A stretch of 40,711 nucleotides of DNA from Micromonospora sp. ATCC 39149. Its GTDB lineage: Bacteria > Actinomycetota > Actinomycetes > Mycobacteriales > Micromonosporaceae. Both the position numbers and the translations under genes were made by a program. Below, piece by piece: positions 1 through 9,860 of this stretch (position 1 is its first letter; every line of letters starts with the position of its first letter). Under the pieces are notes generated by a model. The model was not told where the DNA came from and ran no database searches. It was given only the letters and a program-made list of their open reading frames with translations. The stretch spans positions 5,607,779 to 5,648,489 of the forward strand of contig NZ_GG657738.1 in assembly GCF_000158815.1 (NCBI RefSeq), in the 5' to 3' direction.

Positions 1-2071
1 ACATCGCCGAGACGTGCAACAGGCCGTCCTGGTGCACCCCGACGTCGACGAACGCGCCGAACGCGGCCACGTTGGTGACCACGCCCTCCAGGATCATGCC
101 GGGGGTCAGGTCGCCGATCTTCTCCACGCCCTCGACGAAGGTGGCGGTGCGGAACTCCGGCCGTGGGTCCCGGCCGGGCTTCTCCAACTCGGCCAGGATG
201 TCGGTGACGGTGGGCAGGCCGAAGGTGTCGTCGACGAAGTCGGTGGCCCGCAGCCCGCGCAGGATCGCGCTCTGCCCGATCAGCGAACGCAGGTCTTGCC
301 CGGTGCGGGCCAGGATCCGCCGCACCACCGGGTACGCCTCCGGGTGCACGCTGGAGGAGTCGAGCGGGTCGTCGCCGCCGGGGATGCGCAGGAAGCCGGC
401 GCACTGCTCGAACGCCTTCGGGCCGAGCCGGGACACCTTCCTCAGCTCCGCCCGGGAGCGGAACGGGCCGTTGGCGTCGCGATGCAGCACGATGTTCTCC
501 GCCAGCCCGGCCCCGATTCCGGAGACCCGGGTCAGCAGCGGCGCGGAGGCGGTGTTCACGTCGACGCCGACGGCGTTCACGCAGTCCTCGACCACGGCGT
601 CGAGGGAACGGGAGAGCTTCACCTCGGACAGGTCGTGCTGGTACTGGCCGACGCCGATCGAACGGGGGTCGATCTTCACCAGCTCGGCGAGCGGGTCCTG
701 CAACCGGCGGGCGATGGAGACCGCGCCGCGCAACGACACGTCCAGCCCGGGCAGCTCCTGCGAGGCGTACGCCGACGCCGAGTAGACCGACGCGCCGGCC
801 TCGGAGACGACCACCTTGGTCAGCTTCAGCTCCGGATGCCGCTTGATCAGGTCACCGGCCAGCTTGTCGGTCTCCCGGCTGGCGGTGCCGTTGCCGATGG
901 CGACCAGCTCCACGCCGTGCGCCCCGGCGAGCTTCGCGAGGGTGTCGATCGAGGCGTCCCACTGCCGGCGCGGCTCGTGCGGGTAGATCGTGTCGGTCGC
1001 GACGACCTTGCCGGTGGCGTCGACCACCGCCACCTTGACCCCGGTGCGCAGGCCAGGGTCGAGGCCCATGGTCGGCCGGGTGCCGGCGGGCGCGGCGAGC
1101 AGCAGGTCGCGCAGGTTGGTGGCGAAGACCCGCACGGCCTCCTCCTCGGCAGCCTGCCACAGCCGCATCCGCAGGTCGGCCCCGAGGTGGATGAGGATCC
1201 GGGTACGCCAGGCCCAACGCACCGTGTCGGCGAGCCACCGGTCGGCGGGCCGCCCGGCGTCGCTGACGCCGAACCGGCCGGCGATCGCCGCCTCGTACCG
1301 GGTCGGGCCGGTGACCGGAGCATCGGAGTCGCCCTCGGCCTCCGGGTCCATCGTCAGGTCGAGCACGCCCTCCTTCTCGCCCCGGAACATCGCCAGGATC
1401 CGGTGCGAGGGCAGCTTCGCGTACGGCTCGGCGAAGTCGAAGTAGTCGGCGAACTTCGCGCCGGCGGACTCCTGGCCCTCGCGTACCCGCGAGACCAGTC
1501 GGCCCCGCGACCACATCTGCTCGCGCAGCGTGCCGATCAGGTCGGCGTCCTCAGCGAAGCGCTCGATGAGGATCGCCCGCGCGCCGTCCAGCGCGGCGGC
1601 GGCGTCGGCCACCCCCTTGTCCGCGTCGACGAACCCGGCGGCCCGCTCCCGGGGGTCCTTGCCCGGGTCGGCCAGCAGCGCGTCGGCGAGAGGCTCCAGC
1701 CCGGCCTCGCGGGCGATCTGCGCCCGGGTCCGCCGCTTCGGCTTGAACGGCAGGTAGATGTCCTCCAGCCGGGACTTCGAGTCGGCCGCCATGATCTGCG
1801 CTTCCAGGGCCTCGTCGAGCTTGCCCTGGCCGCGGATGGACTCCAGCACCGCGGCGCGGCGCTCGTCCAACTCGCGCAGGTAGCGCAGCCGCTCCTCCAG
1901 GGTGCGAAGCTGGGCGTCGTCGAGCAGGCCGGTGGCCTCCTTGCGGTAGCGGGCGATGAACGGCACGGTGGCGCCGCCGTCGAGCAGCTCCACGGCCGCC
2001 CGGACCTGACGCTCGGCGACGCCGAGCTCGTCGGCGATCCGCTGGTGCACAGACTGGGTCACGATCTTCAT
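1..2071 (-). CDS. tex: Tex family S1 RNA-binding transcription accessory protein (3' end outside window)
   Basis: The minus-strand reading gives about 690 residues starting MKIVTQSVHQRIADELGV, the usual Tex N-terminus. It continues through the helical Tex core (RYRKEATG, DIYLPFKPKRRTRA), a YqgF/RNase H-like domain (GLDPGLRTGVKVAVVD, AIGNGTASRET), helix-hairpin-helix segments (VNTASAPLLTRVSGIG, FRSRAELRKV) and the beginning of the S1 domain (GVVTNVAAFGAFVDVGVHQDG). The window ends inside S1, so the extreme C-terminus is missing. The ATG at 2071-2069 is preceded by GAAGGCGG, a fair ribosome binding site. Tex proteins bind nucleic acid and act in transcription or RNA turnover; the exact role here is inferred from the family. 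The gene diverges from the dGTPase gene across a 147-bp spacer. Confidence 0.95.
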   Translation of the reverse strand, partial: MKIVTQSVHQRIADELGVAERQVRAAVELLDGGATVPFIARYRKEATGLLDDAQLRTLEERLRYLRELDERRAAVLESIRGQGKLDEALEAQIMAADSKSRLEDIYLPFKPKRRTRAQIAREAGLEPLADALLADPGKDPRERAAGFVDADKGVADAAAALDGARAILIERFAEDADLIGTLREQMWSRGRLVSRVREGQESAGAKFADYFDFAEPYAKLPSHRILAMFRGEKEGVLDLTMDPEAEGDSDAPVTGPTRYEAAIAGRFGVSDAGRPADRWLADTVRWAWRTRILIHLGADLRMRLWQAAEEEAVRVFATNLRDLLLAAPAGTRPTMGLDPGLRTGVKVAVVDATGKVVATDTIYPHEPRRQWDASIDTLAKLAGAHGVELVAIGNGTASRETDKLAGDLIKRHPELKLTKVVVSEAGASVYSASAYASQELPGLDVSLRGAVSIARRLQDPLAELVKIDPRSIGVGQYQHDLSEVKLSRSLDAVVEDCVNAVGVDVNTASAPLLTRVSGIGAGLAENIVLHRDANGPFRSRAELRKVSRLGPKAFEQCAGFLRIPGGDDPLDSSSVHPEAYPVVRRILARTGQDLRSLIGQSAILRGLRATDFVDDTFGLPTVTDILAELEKPGRDPRPEFRTATFVEGVEKIGDLTPGMILEGVVTNVAAFGAFVDVGVHQDGLLHVSAM

Positions 2072-2206
2072 CCGCCTTCGAATGTGGGTTCCGCCCTGCA
2101 TTGTGCCGGCAGCCCCCGACGCCGCGCGCCACCCCCGCCGATCGCCCCGACGCCGCGCCCCGACCCGGGCGGGGCGCGACCCGATGTGCCGCGCCGCCGG
2201 CTGCGC

Positions 2207-2212
2207 TAGCGT
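2207..2212 (+). promoter_or_regulatory. -10 box of dgt, probably leaderless
   Basis: TAGCGT fits the actinobacterial -10 pattern TANNNT. It lies 6 bases before the dgt ATG, which would put the transcription start at or next to the A of the start codon. No Shine-Dalgarno sequence precedes that ATG, in keeping with a leaderless mRNA. I see no convincing -35 hexamer. Confidence 0.45.
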
Positions 2213-2218
2213 GCGATC

Positions 2219-3730
2219 ATGGAACATCCCGCTGACCCGCGGGCGCGGCGGCTCTTCGGCGGCAGCGCGCGGGCCCTCGGCGACCTCGCCGCCAGCCCGT
2301 TTCGGGCCGACCGGGACCGGATCGTGGCCTCGCCCTTCTTCACCCGCCTGGGCGGCGTCACCCAGGTGATCAGCCCGGGCGGCTCCGGCCTGCTGGTGCA
2401 CAACCGGCTCACCCACAGCCTCAAGGTGGCCCAGGTGGCCCGCGCGATCGCCGAGCGGCTCACCGCCGACAAACGCTGGCGGGATCTGCTGGACGTCCTC
2501 GGTGGCTGCGACCCGGACGTGGTGGAGGCCGCCGCCCTCGCCCACGATCTCGGGCACCCGCCGTTCGGGCACCTGGGGGAGCGGGTGCTCGACCGGCTGG
2601 CCCGCCAGCGACTCGGCCTGGCCGACGGGTTCGAGGGCAACGCCCAGTCGTACCGGATCGTCACCAGCACCGAGATCCGCGGCGCGGCGACCACCGGCCT
2701 GGACCTGACGGCGGCGGTCCGGGCGGCCATGCTGAAGTACCCGTGGACCCGGCTGGACCACCCGGACCCGCACCCCCGGCACCTCGTCCCGCCGCCCCGG
2801 GGGGCCGCCGCGCCCCCCGAGGATCCGGACAGCGGGTCGGCCAAGTTCGGCGCGTACCGCACGGAGCTGGCCGACCTGCGGCAGGCCCGGGAACCGTTCG
2901 CCGGGCGGATCGCCGACTGGCAGCAGACCGTGGAGGCGTCGGTGATGGACACCGCCGACGACATCGCGTACGCCATCCACGACGTGGAGGACTTCTACCG
3001 GGTCGGGGTGCTCCAGCAGGGCACGGTGGCGGCCGAGCTGATGGCCTGGCAGCGGGAGAACGATCACCTGCGGGCGATCACCGGGCCGGCGCTGGACGGA
3101 GCGGCCCGGCGGCCCGGGGCGGCCATCGAGCGGCTGCGCCGCCAGCTGCACCGCAAGGACGGCTGGGTCGCCGACGACGAGGCGTTCGCCGCCGCCGTCG
3201 AGCACGTCCGGCAGGAGTTGGTCGAGGGGCTGCTCGCGCTGCCGTTCGACGGCTCAATCGAGGCGGAGCAGTACGTGGCCCGGTTCTCCGCCCGGTGGAC
3301 CACCCGGTTCGTCGACGCGATCACCGTGGCCGAGACGCCGTCGATGCGCTCCGGGCACGTGCTGCTCGCCCCGGCCCAGTGGCACGAGGTGCAGGTGCTC
3401 AAGTTCGTGCACCACCGGTTCGTGCTGGCCCGCCCGGACCTGGCCCTGCACCAGCGGGGCCAGGCGCGGCTGCTCGGGACCCTCGTCGAAGCGCTGTGGG
3501 AGTGGCTGCTCGACCCGGAGGAGGAGTCCCGGCTGCCGCGCCGGCTGCACGACCTGGTCGAGCTGGCCGAGGCGGAGCTGCACCCGCGTACCCCGGACCG
3601 GATCGGCCGGGCCCGGGGGCGGGCGATCATCGACTTCGTCGCGCAGCTCACCGACGGCCAGGCGGTCGCGATGCTGGACGCGCTCTCCGGCCGTTCCGGC
3701 GCGCTCTGGACGGACGCCTTCGTGCTCTGA
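2219..3730 (+). CDS. dgt: dGTPase-like HD-domain dNTP triphosphohydrolase
   Basis: This 503-residue protein hydrolyses dNTPs to the deoxynucleoside and triphosphate if it acts like its family (dNTP pool control). The HD metal-site residues are visible: His66 in NRLTHSLKVAQ, His109-Asp110 in LAHDLGHPPFGH with His113 and His118 following, and Asp247/248 in DTADDIAYAIHDVEDFY. GFEGNAQSYRI (about 138-147) is the conserved substrate-pocket segment. The linker at about 180-208 is Pro/Asp-rich and probably disordered. The ATG at 2219 starts the conserved region and sits 6 bases after a TANNNT box. A downstream spacer of about 236 bp separates it from the glycan genes. Nucleotide preference cannot be told from sequence. 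Confidence 0.9.
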   Translation: MEHPADPRARRLFGGSARALGDLAASPFRADRDRIVASPFFTRLGGVTQVISPGGSGLLVHNRLTHSLKVAQVARAIAERLTADKRWRDLLDVLGGCDPDVVEAAALAHDLGHPPFGHLGERVLDRLARQRLGLADGFEGNAQSYRIVTSTEIRGAATTGLDLTAAVRAAMLKYPWTRLDHPDPHPRHLVPPPRGAAAPPEDPDSGSAKFGAYRTELADLRQAREPFAGRIADWQQTVEASVMDTADDIAYAIHDVEDFYRVGVLQQGTVAAELMAWQRENDHLRAITGPALDGAARRPGAAIERLRRQLHRKDGWVADDEAFAAAVEHVRQELVEGLLALPFDGSIEAEQYVARFSARWTTRFVDAITVAETPSMRSGHVLLAPAQWHEVQVLKFVHHRFVLARPDLALHQRGQARLLGTLVEALWEWLLDPEEESRLPRRLHDLVELAEAELHPRTPDRIGRARGRAIIDFVAQLTDGQAVAMLDALSGRSGALWTDAFVL

Positions 3731-3966
3731 GCGCCGGCCGGCGACCGCCCGTCCGCCCGCCCGAGCGGCCGGCTCGGCGTGTCTGTCGGTCCGTGGCGGC
3801 CAGCTACCGGCGGCGAAGCGGACAATATGCATTTTTCGTGCGTTTCTCAGCACTCTGCCCTTCGTTGAACCGGGTGCCGCGCGGCTCGGCGGCCCGTGAC
3901 CGTCCGCAGTGGCTGCTGCGCGGTGCCAGGAAGGCCGGCGCCGCTCCAAGAAATAGGAGAACTTGG

Positions 3967-5007
3967 ATGACTTGCTCGACTGTTGGTCGCCGTGTGCTGA
4001 TCACCGGAGGGACCGGCTCGTTCGGCCAGACGATGGTGCGACGGCTGTTGGACCGCGACGTCGCGGAGGTACGCGTCCTTAGCCGGGACGAGGCCAAGCA
4101 GGACGCCATGCGCCGGACCCTCGGGGACGACCGGGTCTCCTACCACCTCGGTGACGTCCGGGATCTCGACAGCGTCCTGCACGCCACCCGGGGTGTCGAC
4201 TTCGTCTTCCACGCCGCGGCGCTCAAGCAGGTCCCGTCCTGCGAGTTCTTCCCGCTGGAGGCCTTCCGGACCAACGTGGTGGGCAGCGCGAACGTGATCG
4301 AGGCAGCGGATCGGCACGGGGTCGGCTCCGTGGTGATGCTGAGCACCGACAAGGCGGTTCACCCGGTCAGCGCGATGGGGATGAGCAAGGGGATGATGGA
4401 GAAGCTCGCGCAGTCCCACGCTCGGGGCAGCTCGGGCGACGGGACGGTCGTCTCCTGTGTCCGGTACGGCAACGTCATGTACTCGCGGGGCTCGGTGATT
4501 CCGATCTTCATCGAACAGATAAAGGCCGGGGTCGTGCCGACCGTCACCGACCCCGACATGACGCGCTTCATGATGTCGCTCGCCGACTCCGTGGAGCTTG
4601 TCGAGCACGCGTTCCAGCACGCCAGGGCCGGCGACATCTTCGTGCGCAAAGCCGGTGCCTGCACGGTGGGGGACCTCGTCGTCGCCCTGTGCCAGCTCTT
4701 CGACGTGCCCCCGAAGTACGACGTGATCGGCGTACGGCACGGTGAGAAGCAGTTCGAGACGATGGCCAGCCGTGAGGAACTGGCCCGCGCCGAGGATTTC
4801 GGCGACTTCTACCGATTGCCGGTCGACGCCAGGCGACTCAACTACGCGTCCTACGTCAGCGAGGGCAGGATCGGGATGCCACCAGTGCCCGAGCTCAGTT
4901 CCGCCACCGCCCGGCGGCTGGACGTGCCGGAGATCATGGAGCTGCTGCTCACCCTCCCGCAGGTTCGGGCCGAACTGGCCATGTGCGACCCGGCGCTGGC
5001 GCGGTGA
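3967..5007 (+). CDS. UDP-GlcNAc 4,6-dehydratase-family SDR (FnlA/CapE/WbjB-like)
   Basis: This 346-residue extended short-chain dehydrogenase acts on a UDP-N-acetylhexosamine. It has the NAD(P)-binding TGGTGSFG at residues 13-20, GDVRD, FHAAALKQVPSCEFFP, LSTDKA (126-130), and MGMSK, in which Met137 replaces the usual catalytic Tyr four residues before Lys141. RYGNVMYSRGSVIP, DPDMTRFMM and GVRHGEKQFETM follow. The whole pattern matches FnlA/WbjB/CapE enzymes, which make 4-keto-6-deoxy sugars on the way to N-acetyl-L-fucosamine; the Met-for-Tyr swap is typical of that group. An open frame extends far upstream, but AGGAGA at 3955-3960, six bases before the ATG, fixes the start. It converges with the aminotransferase. 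FnlB/FnlC partners are not in this window, so the end product is unknown. Confidence 0.88.
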   Translation: MTCSTVGRRVLITGGTGSFGQTMVRRLLDRDVAEVRVLSRDEAKQDAMRRTLGDDRVSYHLGDVRDLDSVLHATRGVDFVFHAAALKQVPSCEFFPLEAFRTNVVGSANVIEAADRHGVGSVVMLSTDKAVHPVSAMGMSKGMMEKLAQSHARGSSGDGTVVSCVRYGNVMYSRGSVIPIFIEQIKAGVVPTVTDPDMTRFMMSLADSVELVEHAFQHARAGDIFVRKAGACTVGDLVVALCQLFDVPPKYDVIGVRHGEKQFETMASREELARAEDFGDFYRLPVDARRLNYASYVSEGRIGMPPVPELSSATARRLDVPEIMELLLTLPQVRAELAMCDPALAR

Positions 5008-5080
5008 TCGGGGCGTCCTGACCGGCGCGGCCGTCTGGCGGGAGGGCGTTACCCGCCTGCCCGCCTGCCCCCGGGTCCGC

Positions 5081-6247
<1,167 letters not shown>

Positions 6248-6332
6248 GAGGGCCTCCGGGCGACAGGTCGGGTGGCAGGAATGTTGCGATCCGTGTTGCT
6301 TACACCCAGTTAACCGAGATCGCGGGTGGACG

Positions 6333-7541
6333 TTACGGAATCGGCACGTCGGCGGCACGATTCCGGGGGTGGCGGTGCGTCACCATGTCCGCCACCGCCT
6401 CTGCCGCCGCCGTGCGATCGAAGGCCCGCAGCGCGTGCTCTCTCGCGCTTCTGCCCCTGGGGGCGAGTTCGCCGGTCGTGAAGGCGCGATGAGCGATCGA
6501 GAGCGCCTCCCGGAGAGCGGCCGCGTCGCCACGCGGCACGATCCAGGCGAAGCTGTCGTTCACCGCCTCGGGCAGCCCCCCCGCGTCGCTGACGATGCTG
6601 GGACGGCCCATGGCGGATGCCTCGCGGACCACTCCGTTGCTGCCCTCCGACAGCGACGGCGTCACGTTGACATCAGCGGCCAGGAAGTAGGGGCGCAGGT
6701 CGGGCAGCCGGCCCAACCACACGATGCTCCGATCGTCGGCGAACCTGTCCATCAGGTGCCTGCGGTGTGCCTCGCCGGCCTCGGTGAAGCCCACCCCCAC
6801 CATGAGCAGCCGCGACCGTGGATGCGCCGCGTGGAAGTCGCGCCACGCCTCCAGAAGGACGTCGTGGCCCTTGATGTTCTGGCCGGAGAACGCGATCCGC
6901 TTGGGCGTGTAGATGTTCGCCACCATGATCGCGACGAAGACGTCGTCCTCGATGCCGAGCTCCGCGCGGACCGAGGCGCGAGCCGAGGCCGCGGGGCCGG
7001 GCGCTCGGACTCTGGCGGGATCGAAGTGGTTCAGGTCCACCCCGTACTGGGCCACCGGCCGCCGTTCGGCCGGGCAGCCGAGGGCCTGGTACATCGTCGA
7101 GATGTGCTGCGTGCAACAGATGATGAGGTCGTCCAGCCGCCACAGCAGGCGCTCCACGGGACGGACCACCGGCGATTCCAGGTAGAGCGGCCCGGCGACC
7201 ATGTGCACCCGGCGCAGCGGAAGCCGAAACGCCGCAATCCGGGCAGCCAGGGCCGCCGCGTACAGGTGGTAGTTCAGGACATCCAACCGCAGCCCGCAAA
7301 GGAGCCGGCGAAGTCTCCACAGCCCTCGCACCGCCTTGAGGGTGGGACGGAACCGGAAGTCGAACGGGGAGTCCAGCGTCTCGACACCACGTTTTCTGAA
7401 CTGCTCCCGCAACGCGCCCGGCCCCGGGGGAAGGATCGCGATCACCTCGTGGTTGCGCCGACGCAGCTCGTCGACCTGGGGAAGCGTCCAGAAACAGCCC
7501 TCGGTCGTGCGCAGCAGGATGGCGATGCGAAGGTTGCCCAC
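6333..7541 (-). CDS. GT4-type (GT-B fold) glycosyltransferase
   Basis: This is a retaining glycosyltransferase of about 402 residues. The N-terminal half (NLRIAILLRTTEGCFWTLPQ) is the acceptor domain. The C-terminal half carries QYGVDLNHFDP, the nucleotide-sugar loop VANIYTPKR...GQNIKGHDVLLEAW, and the GT4 E-x7-E-type motif in SLSEGSNGVVREASAMGRPSIVSDAGGLPEAV. There is no signal peptide or membrane segment, so it is probably cytosolic. I prefer the GTG at 7541, which has AAGGA eight bases upstream; an ATG at 7589 in the same frame has no ribosome site. It sits upstream of the aminotransferase on the same strand, which suggests that it transfers or elongates a sugar made by that enzyme. Donor and acceptor cannot be read from the sequence. 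Confidence 0.85.
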   Translation of the reverse strand: MGNLRIAILLRTTEGCFWTLPQVDELRRRNHEVIAILPPGPGALREQFRKRGVETLDSPFDFRFRPTLKAVRGLWRLRRLLCGLRLDVLNYHLYAAALAARIAAFRLPLRRVHMVAGPLYLESPVVRPVERLLWRLDDLIICCTQHISTMYQALGCPAERRPVAQYGVDLNHFDPARVRAPGPAASARASVRAELGIEDDVFVAIMVANIYTPKRIAFSGQNIKGHDVLLEAWRDFHAAHPRSRLLMVGVGFTEAGEAHRRHLMDRFADDRSIVWLGRLPDLRPYFLAADVNVTPSLSEGSNGVVREASAMGRPSIVSDAGGLPEAVNDSFAWIVPRGDAAALREALSIAHRAFTTGELAPRGRSAREHALRAFDRTAAAEAVADMVTHRHPRNRAADVPIP

Positions 7542-7705
7542 GAACCGTGTCCTTGTCGTCTCCTTTGCGAACGGCGGTGCCCGAGGCACGGGCGACGCCC
7601 ATTCGCGATGGGTGCCGATAACGGCGACTAGGTCTGGTCCAACGAGGAAAAGCGGCGCGGGTTACGAACCGGGCCGGGGCAGGGCGGCGACGAGCGGCGC
7701 TCGCC

Positions 7706-8851
7706 TCAGGCGATCGACTGCCACCATCCGTCGACCGGGGGCGGGGCGTCGACGACCACCCGCTCGCCGGGGCGGGGCACGGCCAGCCGGACGTCGCGGG
7801 CCTTCGCCTCCGCCCAGAGCCGGTCCACCGGCTCGGACCAGTCGTGCAGGGCCAGGTTGAACGTCGCCCAGTGCACCGGCAGGAGCAGCCCGCCGCGCAC
7901 GTCGAGGTGGGCGGTGACGGCCTCCTCCGGGAACATGTGGATGCTCGGCCACGCCCGGTCGTACGCGCCGATCTGCATCAGCGTCACGTCGAACGGGCCG
8001 TGCTCGGCGCCGATCTCGGCGTACCCGTCGAAGTAGCCGGAGTCGCCGGTGTAGAAGACCTTCCGGTGGACCCCGGCCACCACCCACGAACTCCACAGCG
8101 TGCCGTCACGGCGCAGCCCCCGGCCGGAGAAGTGCTGGGCGGCGGTCGCGGTGATCGTCAGCCCGCCCACCCGGTGACTCTCCGACCAGTCCAGCTCGAT
8201 GATCCGCTGCTCCGGGACGCCCCACCGGTCCAGGTGCGCCCCGACTCCCAGGGGTACCAGGAACGGCGCGGACTGCCCGGCGGTCAGCGCCCGCACCGTG
8301 GCCATGTCGAGGTGGTCGTAGTGGTCATGGGAGATCACGATCGCGTCCACGGCGGGCAACTCGTGCAGGCCGACCGGAGGCTCGTGCAGCCGGTGTGGCC
8401 CGACCAGCGCCGACGGTGAGCACCGGTCGCTCCACACCGGGTCGACCAGCACCCGGTGACCCTCGATCTCGATCAGCGCGGAGGCGTGGCCGTACCAGAC
8501 GACGCCGAGCTCGCGCTCGGTGGCGGCGGTGGCCGGAGAGTCGGCCGGGCGCAGCAGCGGGACGGCGACGGACGGTCGGCGCTTCTGCTTACCGAAGATC
8601 AGCTCGCGGACGAGGCTGCGGTCGGGTGCGCCGGCCATAGTCCGGGTGCTCGCCCGGTTGTGGAAGATGCCGTCGCGGAACTGCGGGGAGCGGGCCGCCC
8701 GCTCGGCGCGGGCCCCCGTGATCCGCCCGCCCAGGGCGGCCGGCACGTCCCGGACCGCCCAGGCCAGGCCGGCCAGGGCGGCGAACCCGACCGCGCCGCG
8801 CAGCCGCCGCGCCAACGCCCGCCGGGCGACCTGTTCCGCTGGTACCGCCAT
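7706..8851 (-). CDS. MBL-fold metal-dependent hydrolase (NAPE-PLD/UlaG-like)
   Basis: This 381-residue metallo-beta-lactamase-fold protein carries YGHASALIEIEGHRVLVDPVWSDR (about 120-143) and the zinc motif SHDHYDHLD (HDHYDH at 175-180). Downstream metal-ligand segments are FYTGDSGYFDGY and LLPVHWATFNLALHDW. The arrangement matches the NAPE-phospholipase D-like branch of the superfamily; the physiological substrate is unknown. Residues 18-32 are hydrophobic after several arginines and may anchor the protein to the membrane. A longer open frame runs upstream, but the ATG at 8851 has GGAGGG ten bases before it, and the sequence beyond belongs to a decayed alcohol dehydrogenase. It appears to be transcribed alone. 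Confidence 0.88.
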   Translation of the reverse strand: MAVPAEQVARRALARRLRGAVGFAALAGLAWAVRDVPAALGGRITGARAERAARSPQFRDGIFHNRASTRTMAGAPDRSLVRELIFGKQKRRPSVAVPLLRPADSPATAATERELGVVWYGHASALIEIEGHRVLVDPVWSDRCSPSALVGPHRLHEPPVGLHELPAVDAIVISHDHYDHLDMATVRALTAGQSAPFLVPLGVGAHLDRWGVPEQRIIELDWSESHRVGGLTITATAAQHFSGRGLRRDGTLWSSWVVAGVHRKVFYTGDSGYFDGYAEIGAEHGPFDVTLMQIGAYDRAWPSIHMFPEEAVTAHLDVRGGLLLPVHWATFNLALHDWSEPVDRLWAEAKARDVRLAVPRPGERVVVDAPPPVDGWWQSIA

Positions 8852-9008
8852 CGTCGTCTGTCCCTCCACCGGTGTCCCGCAGTACACCGTAGTCCGCCCT
8901 CGCACCCGCGCGCGCGGTGGCGGCCCGGCGTGGGGCAGCCTCCGTTGCTGGGCCGCCGGACGACGGCCCGGTTGGTGGGGCGGGCGCCGATCAGCCCGGT
9001 GACGGCGG

Positions 9009-9192
9009 TCAGTCGGCCTGCCCGGGCACCGATCCGTACAGCGAGGTACCGATCCGTACAGCGAGGTGTAGCCGAACACGCCGTGCCCTTGCCCTCGGCG
9101 GTGACCTGGGTGGTCTCGCACTGGCCGTAGAGCTGCCGGTCGCACATCCAGCACGATCCGCAGGCGTCCGTCGGCAACCCCGTGACGGCCAT
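9009..9192 (-). pseudogene. Remnant of a zinc-dependent alcohol dehydrogenase
   Basis: Minus-strand translation from 9192 gives LPTDACGSCWMCDRQLYGQ followed by CETTQVTAEGKG. The spacing C-x2-C-x2-C-x7-C is exactly the structural-zinc site of medium-chain alcohol dehydrogenases. Next comes a frame change: GVFGYTSLYGSV, the usual continuation (FGYxxLYGxVPGGQAEY in intact enzymes), is in another frame, consistent with loss of one base near 9079. A 20-bp segment is then tandemly duplicated (9028-9067), and the reading ends VPGQAD-stop. Removing the duplicate and restoring one base gives 165 bp, a clean multiple of three. Neither the catalytic zinc residues nor the Rossmann domain is present, so this is a fragment of roughly 55 codons. 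Confidence 0.7.
9028..9067. repeat. Perfect 20-bp tandem duplication
   Basis: The 20-bp unit at 9028-9047 is repeated without change at 9048-9067. It falls inside the alcohol dehydrogenase remnant and shifts its frame by two bases. It looks like a slippage duplication in decaying coding sequence and not like a functional iteron. Confidence 0.9.
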
Positions 9193-9285
9193 TGAACCGG
9201 CGGCACCCCTGTCCCGGCCGGCCGGCCGGCAGGCTGGCCGGGCGGAAGGGCGGAAGGGCGGGCGGAGGGAAGGGCTCCCGCGTGC

Positions 9286-9708
9286 CCTATGGAGCTGCCC
9301 GCGCAGACGGGGCAGCCGTGCTTGCGCCCTGCTGTCGCTGCCGTCTACTTCCGCTCGCACTCCTTCCGCTCGCGCAGCCGGTCACCCGGCCCCTGGCCGG
9401 ATCGCCGGGCGGTGACCGGGCACGACCGGGCCGGCGCGGCATGCCGGCTCGCGGCGTGGGCGTGCGGCGGTGGCGTGGTGCCCCGGCGTACGCCGGTACT
9501 GGATGTGCCGTGGGCCTGTGGTGCCGGGCGCGTGGCGGTGGGCGTGCGGCCGGGGCAGGCGGCTGTGCTCGGCGGGGGCGTGCGGCCGTGCTCGGCGCGC
9601 GGGGGGTGTGGGCGTGCGGCTGTGCTGCGGGCTGGGCACGAGGTGGGGCCGGCGTCTCGCGGCGGGCGGGCGGCGATGCTGGGCGCACAGCCGGGGCAGC
9701 TCCATAGG
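9286..9708. repeat. 15-bp inverted repeat bounding a 393-bp geneless segment
   Basis: CCTATGGAGCTGCCC at 9286-9300 reappears exactly as its reverse complement at 9694-9708. The enclosed stretch is GC-saturated. It has open frames in several phases, but none has a credible start or recognisable protein motif. I see no flanking target duplication, so calling it a mobile element would go beyond the evidence. Confidence 0.7.
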
Positions 9709-9720
9709 CCGTCCGAGGTG

Positions 9721-9812
9721 AGCACCGACTGCGGCAGCTTCGCAAGGCCCCGCCGACGTCAGCACCGACTGCGGCAGCCCCGCAAGGCCCCGCGGTCAGC
9801 ACCGACTGCGGC
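9721..9812. repeat. Three-copy degenerate tandem repeat (40/37-bp period)
   Basis: AGCACCGACTGCGGC begins copies at 9721, 9761 and 9798. The intervening sequence CGCAAGGCCCCGC is also shared by the first two units. The right arm of the 15-bp inverted repeat lies just to the left and resembles the part of the unit that precedes this core. No coding role is visible. The downstream neighbour is the 3' end of sdhB, so a part in transcription ending is possible but unproven. Confidence 0.75.
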
Positions 9813-9860
9813 GGGCCGACCAGCAGCGCGACGTCCGCCCGATTCCGCCGCCGGCCAGTG

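Noticed and set aside
14..2209. 731-codon plus-strand open frame opposite tex
   Set aside because: Low-complexity Arg/Val/His/Gly translation with no domain; it is the antisense shadow of tex, a routine effect of very high G+C.
2743..3966. N-terminal extension of the dehydratase frame overlapping the dGTPase gene
   Set aside because: The extension is Arg/Pro/Gly shadow sequence; the ribosome site AGGAGA and the family N-terminus place the start at 3967.
9192..9707. Possible protein-coding gene in the geneless kilobase
   Set aside because: Several overlapping frames with biased Gly/Arg/Ala content, no ribosome site and internal repeats.
9286..9708. Insertion sequence bounded by 15-bp inverted repeats
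   Set aside because: No transposase and no target-site duplication beside the arms, so it is kept only as a repeat.
9721..9812. CRISPR-like array
   Set aside because: Only three degenerate units with unequal 40- and 37-base periods, no distinct spacers and no cas genes.
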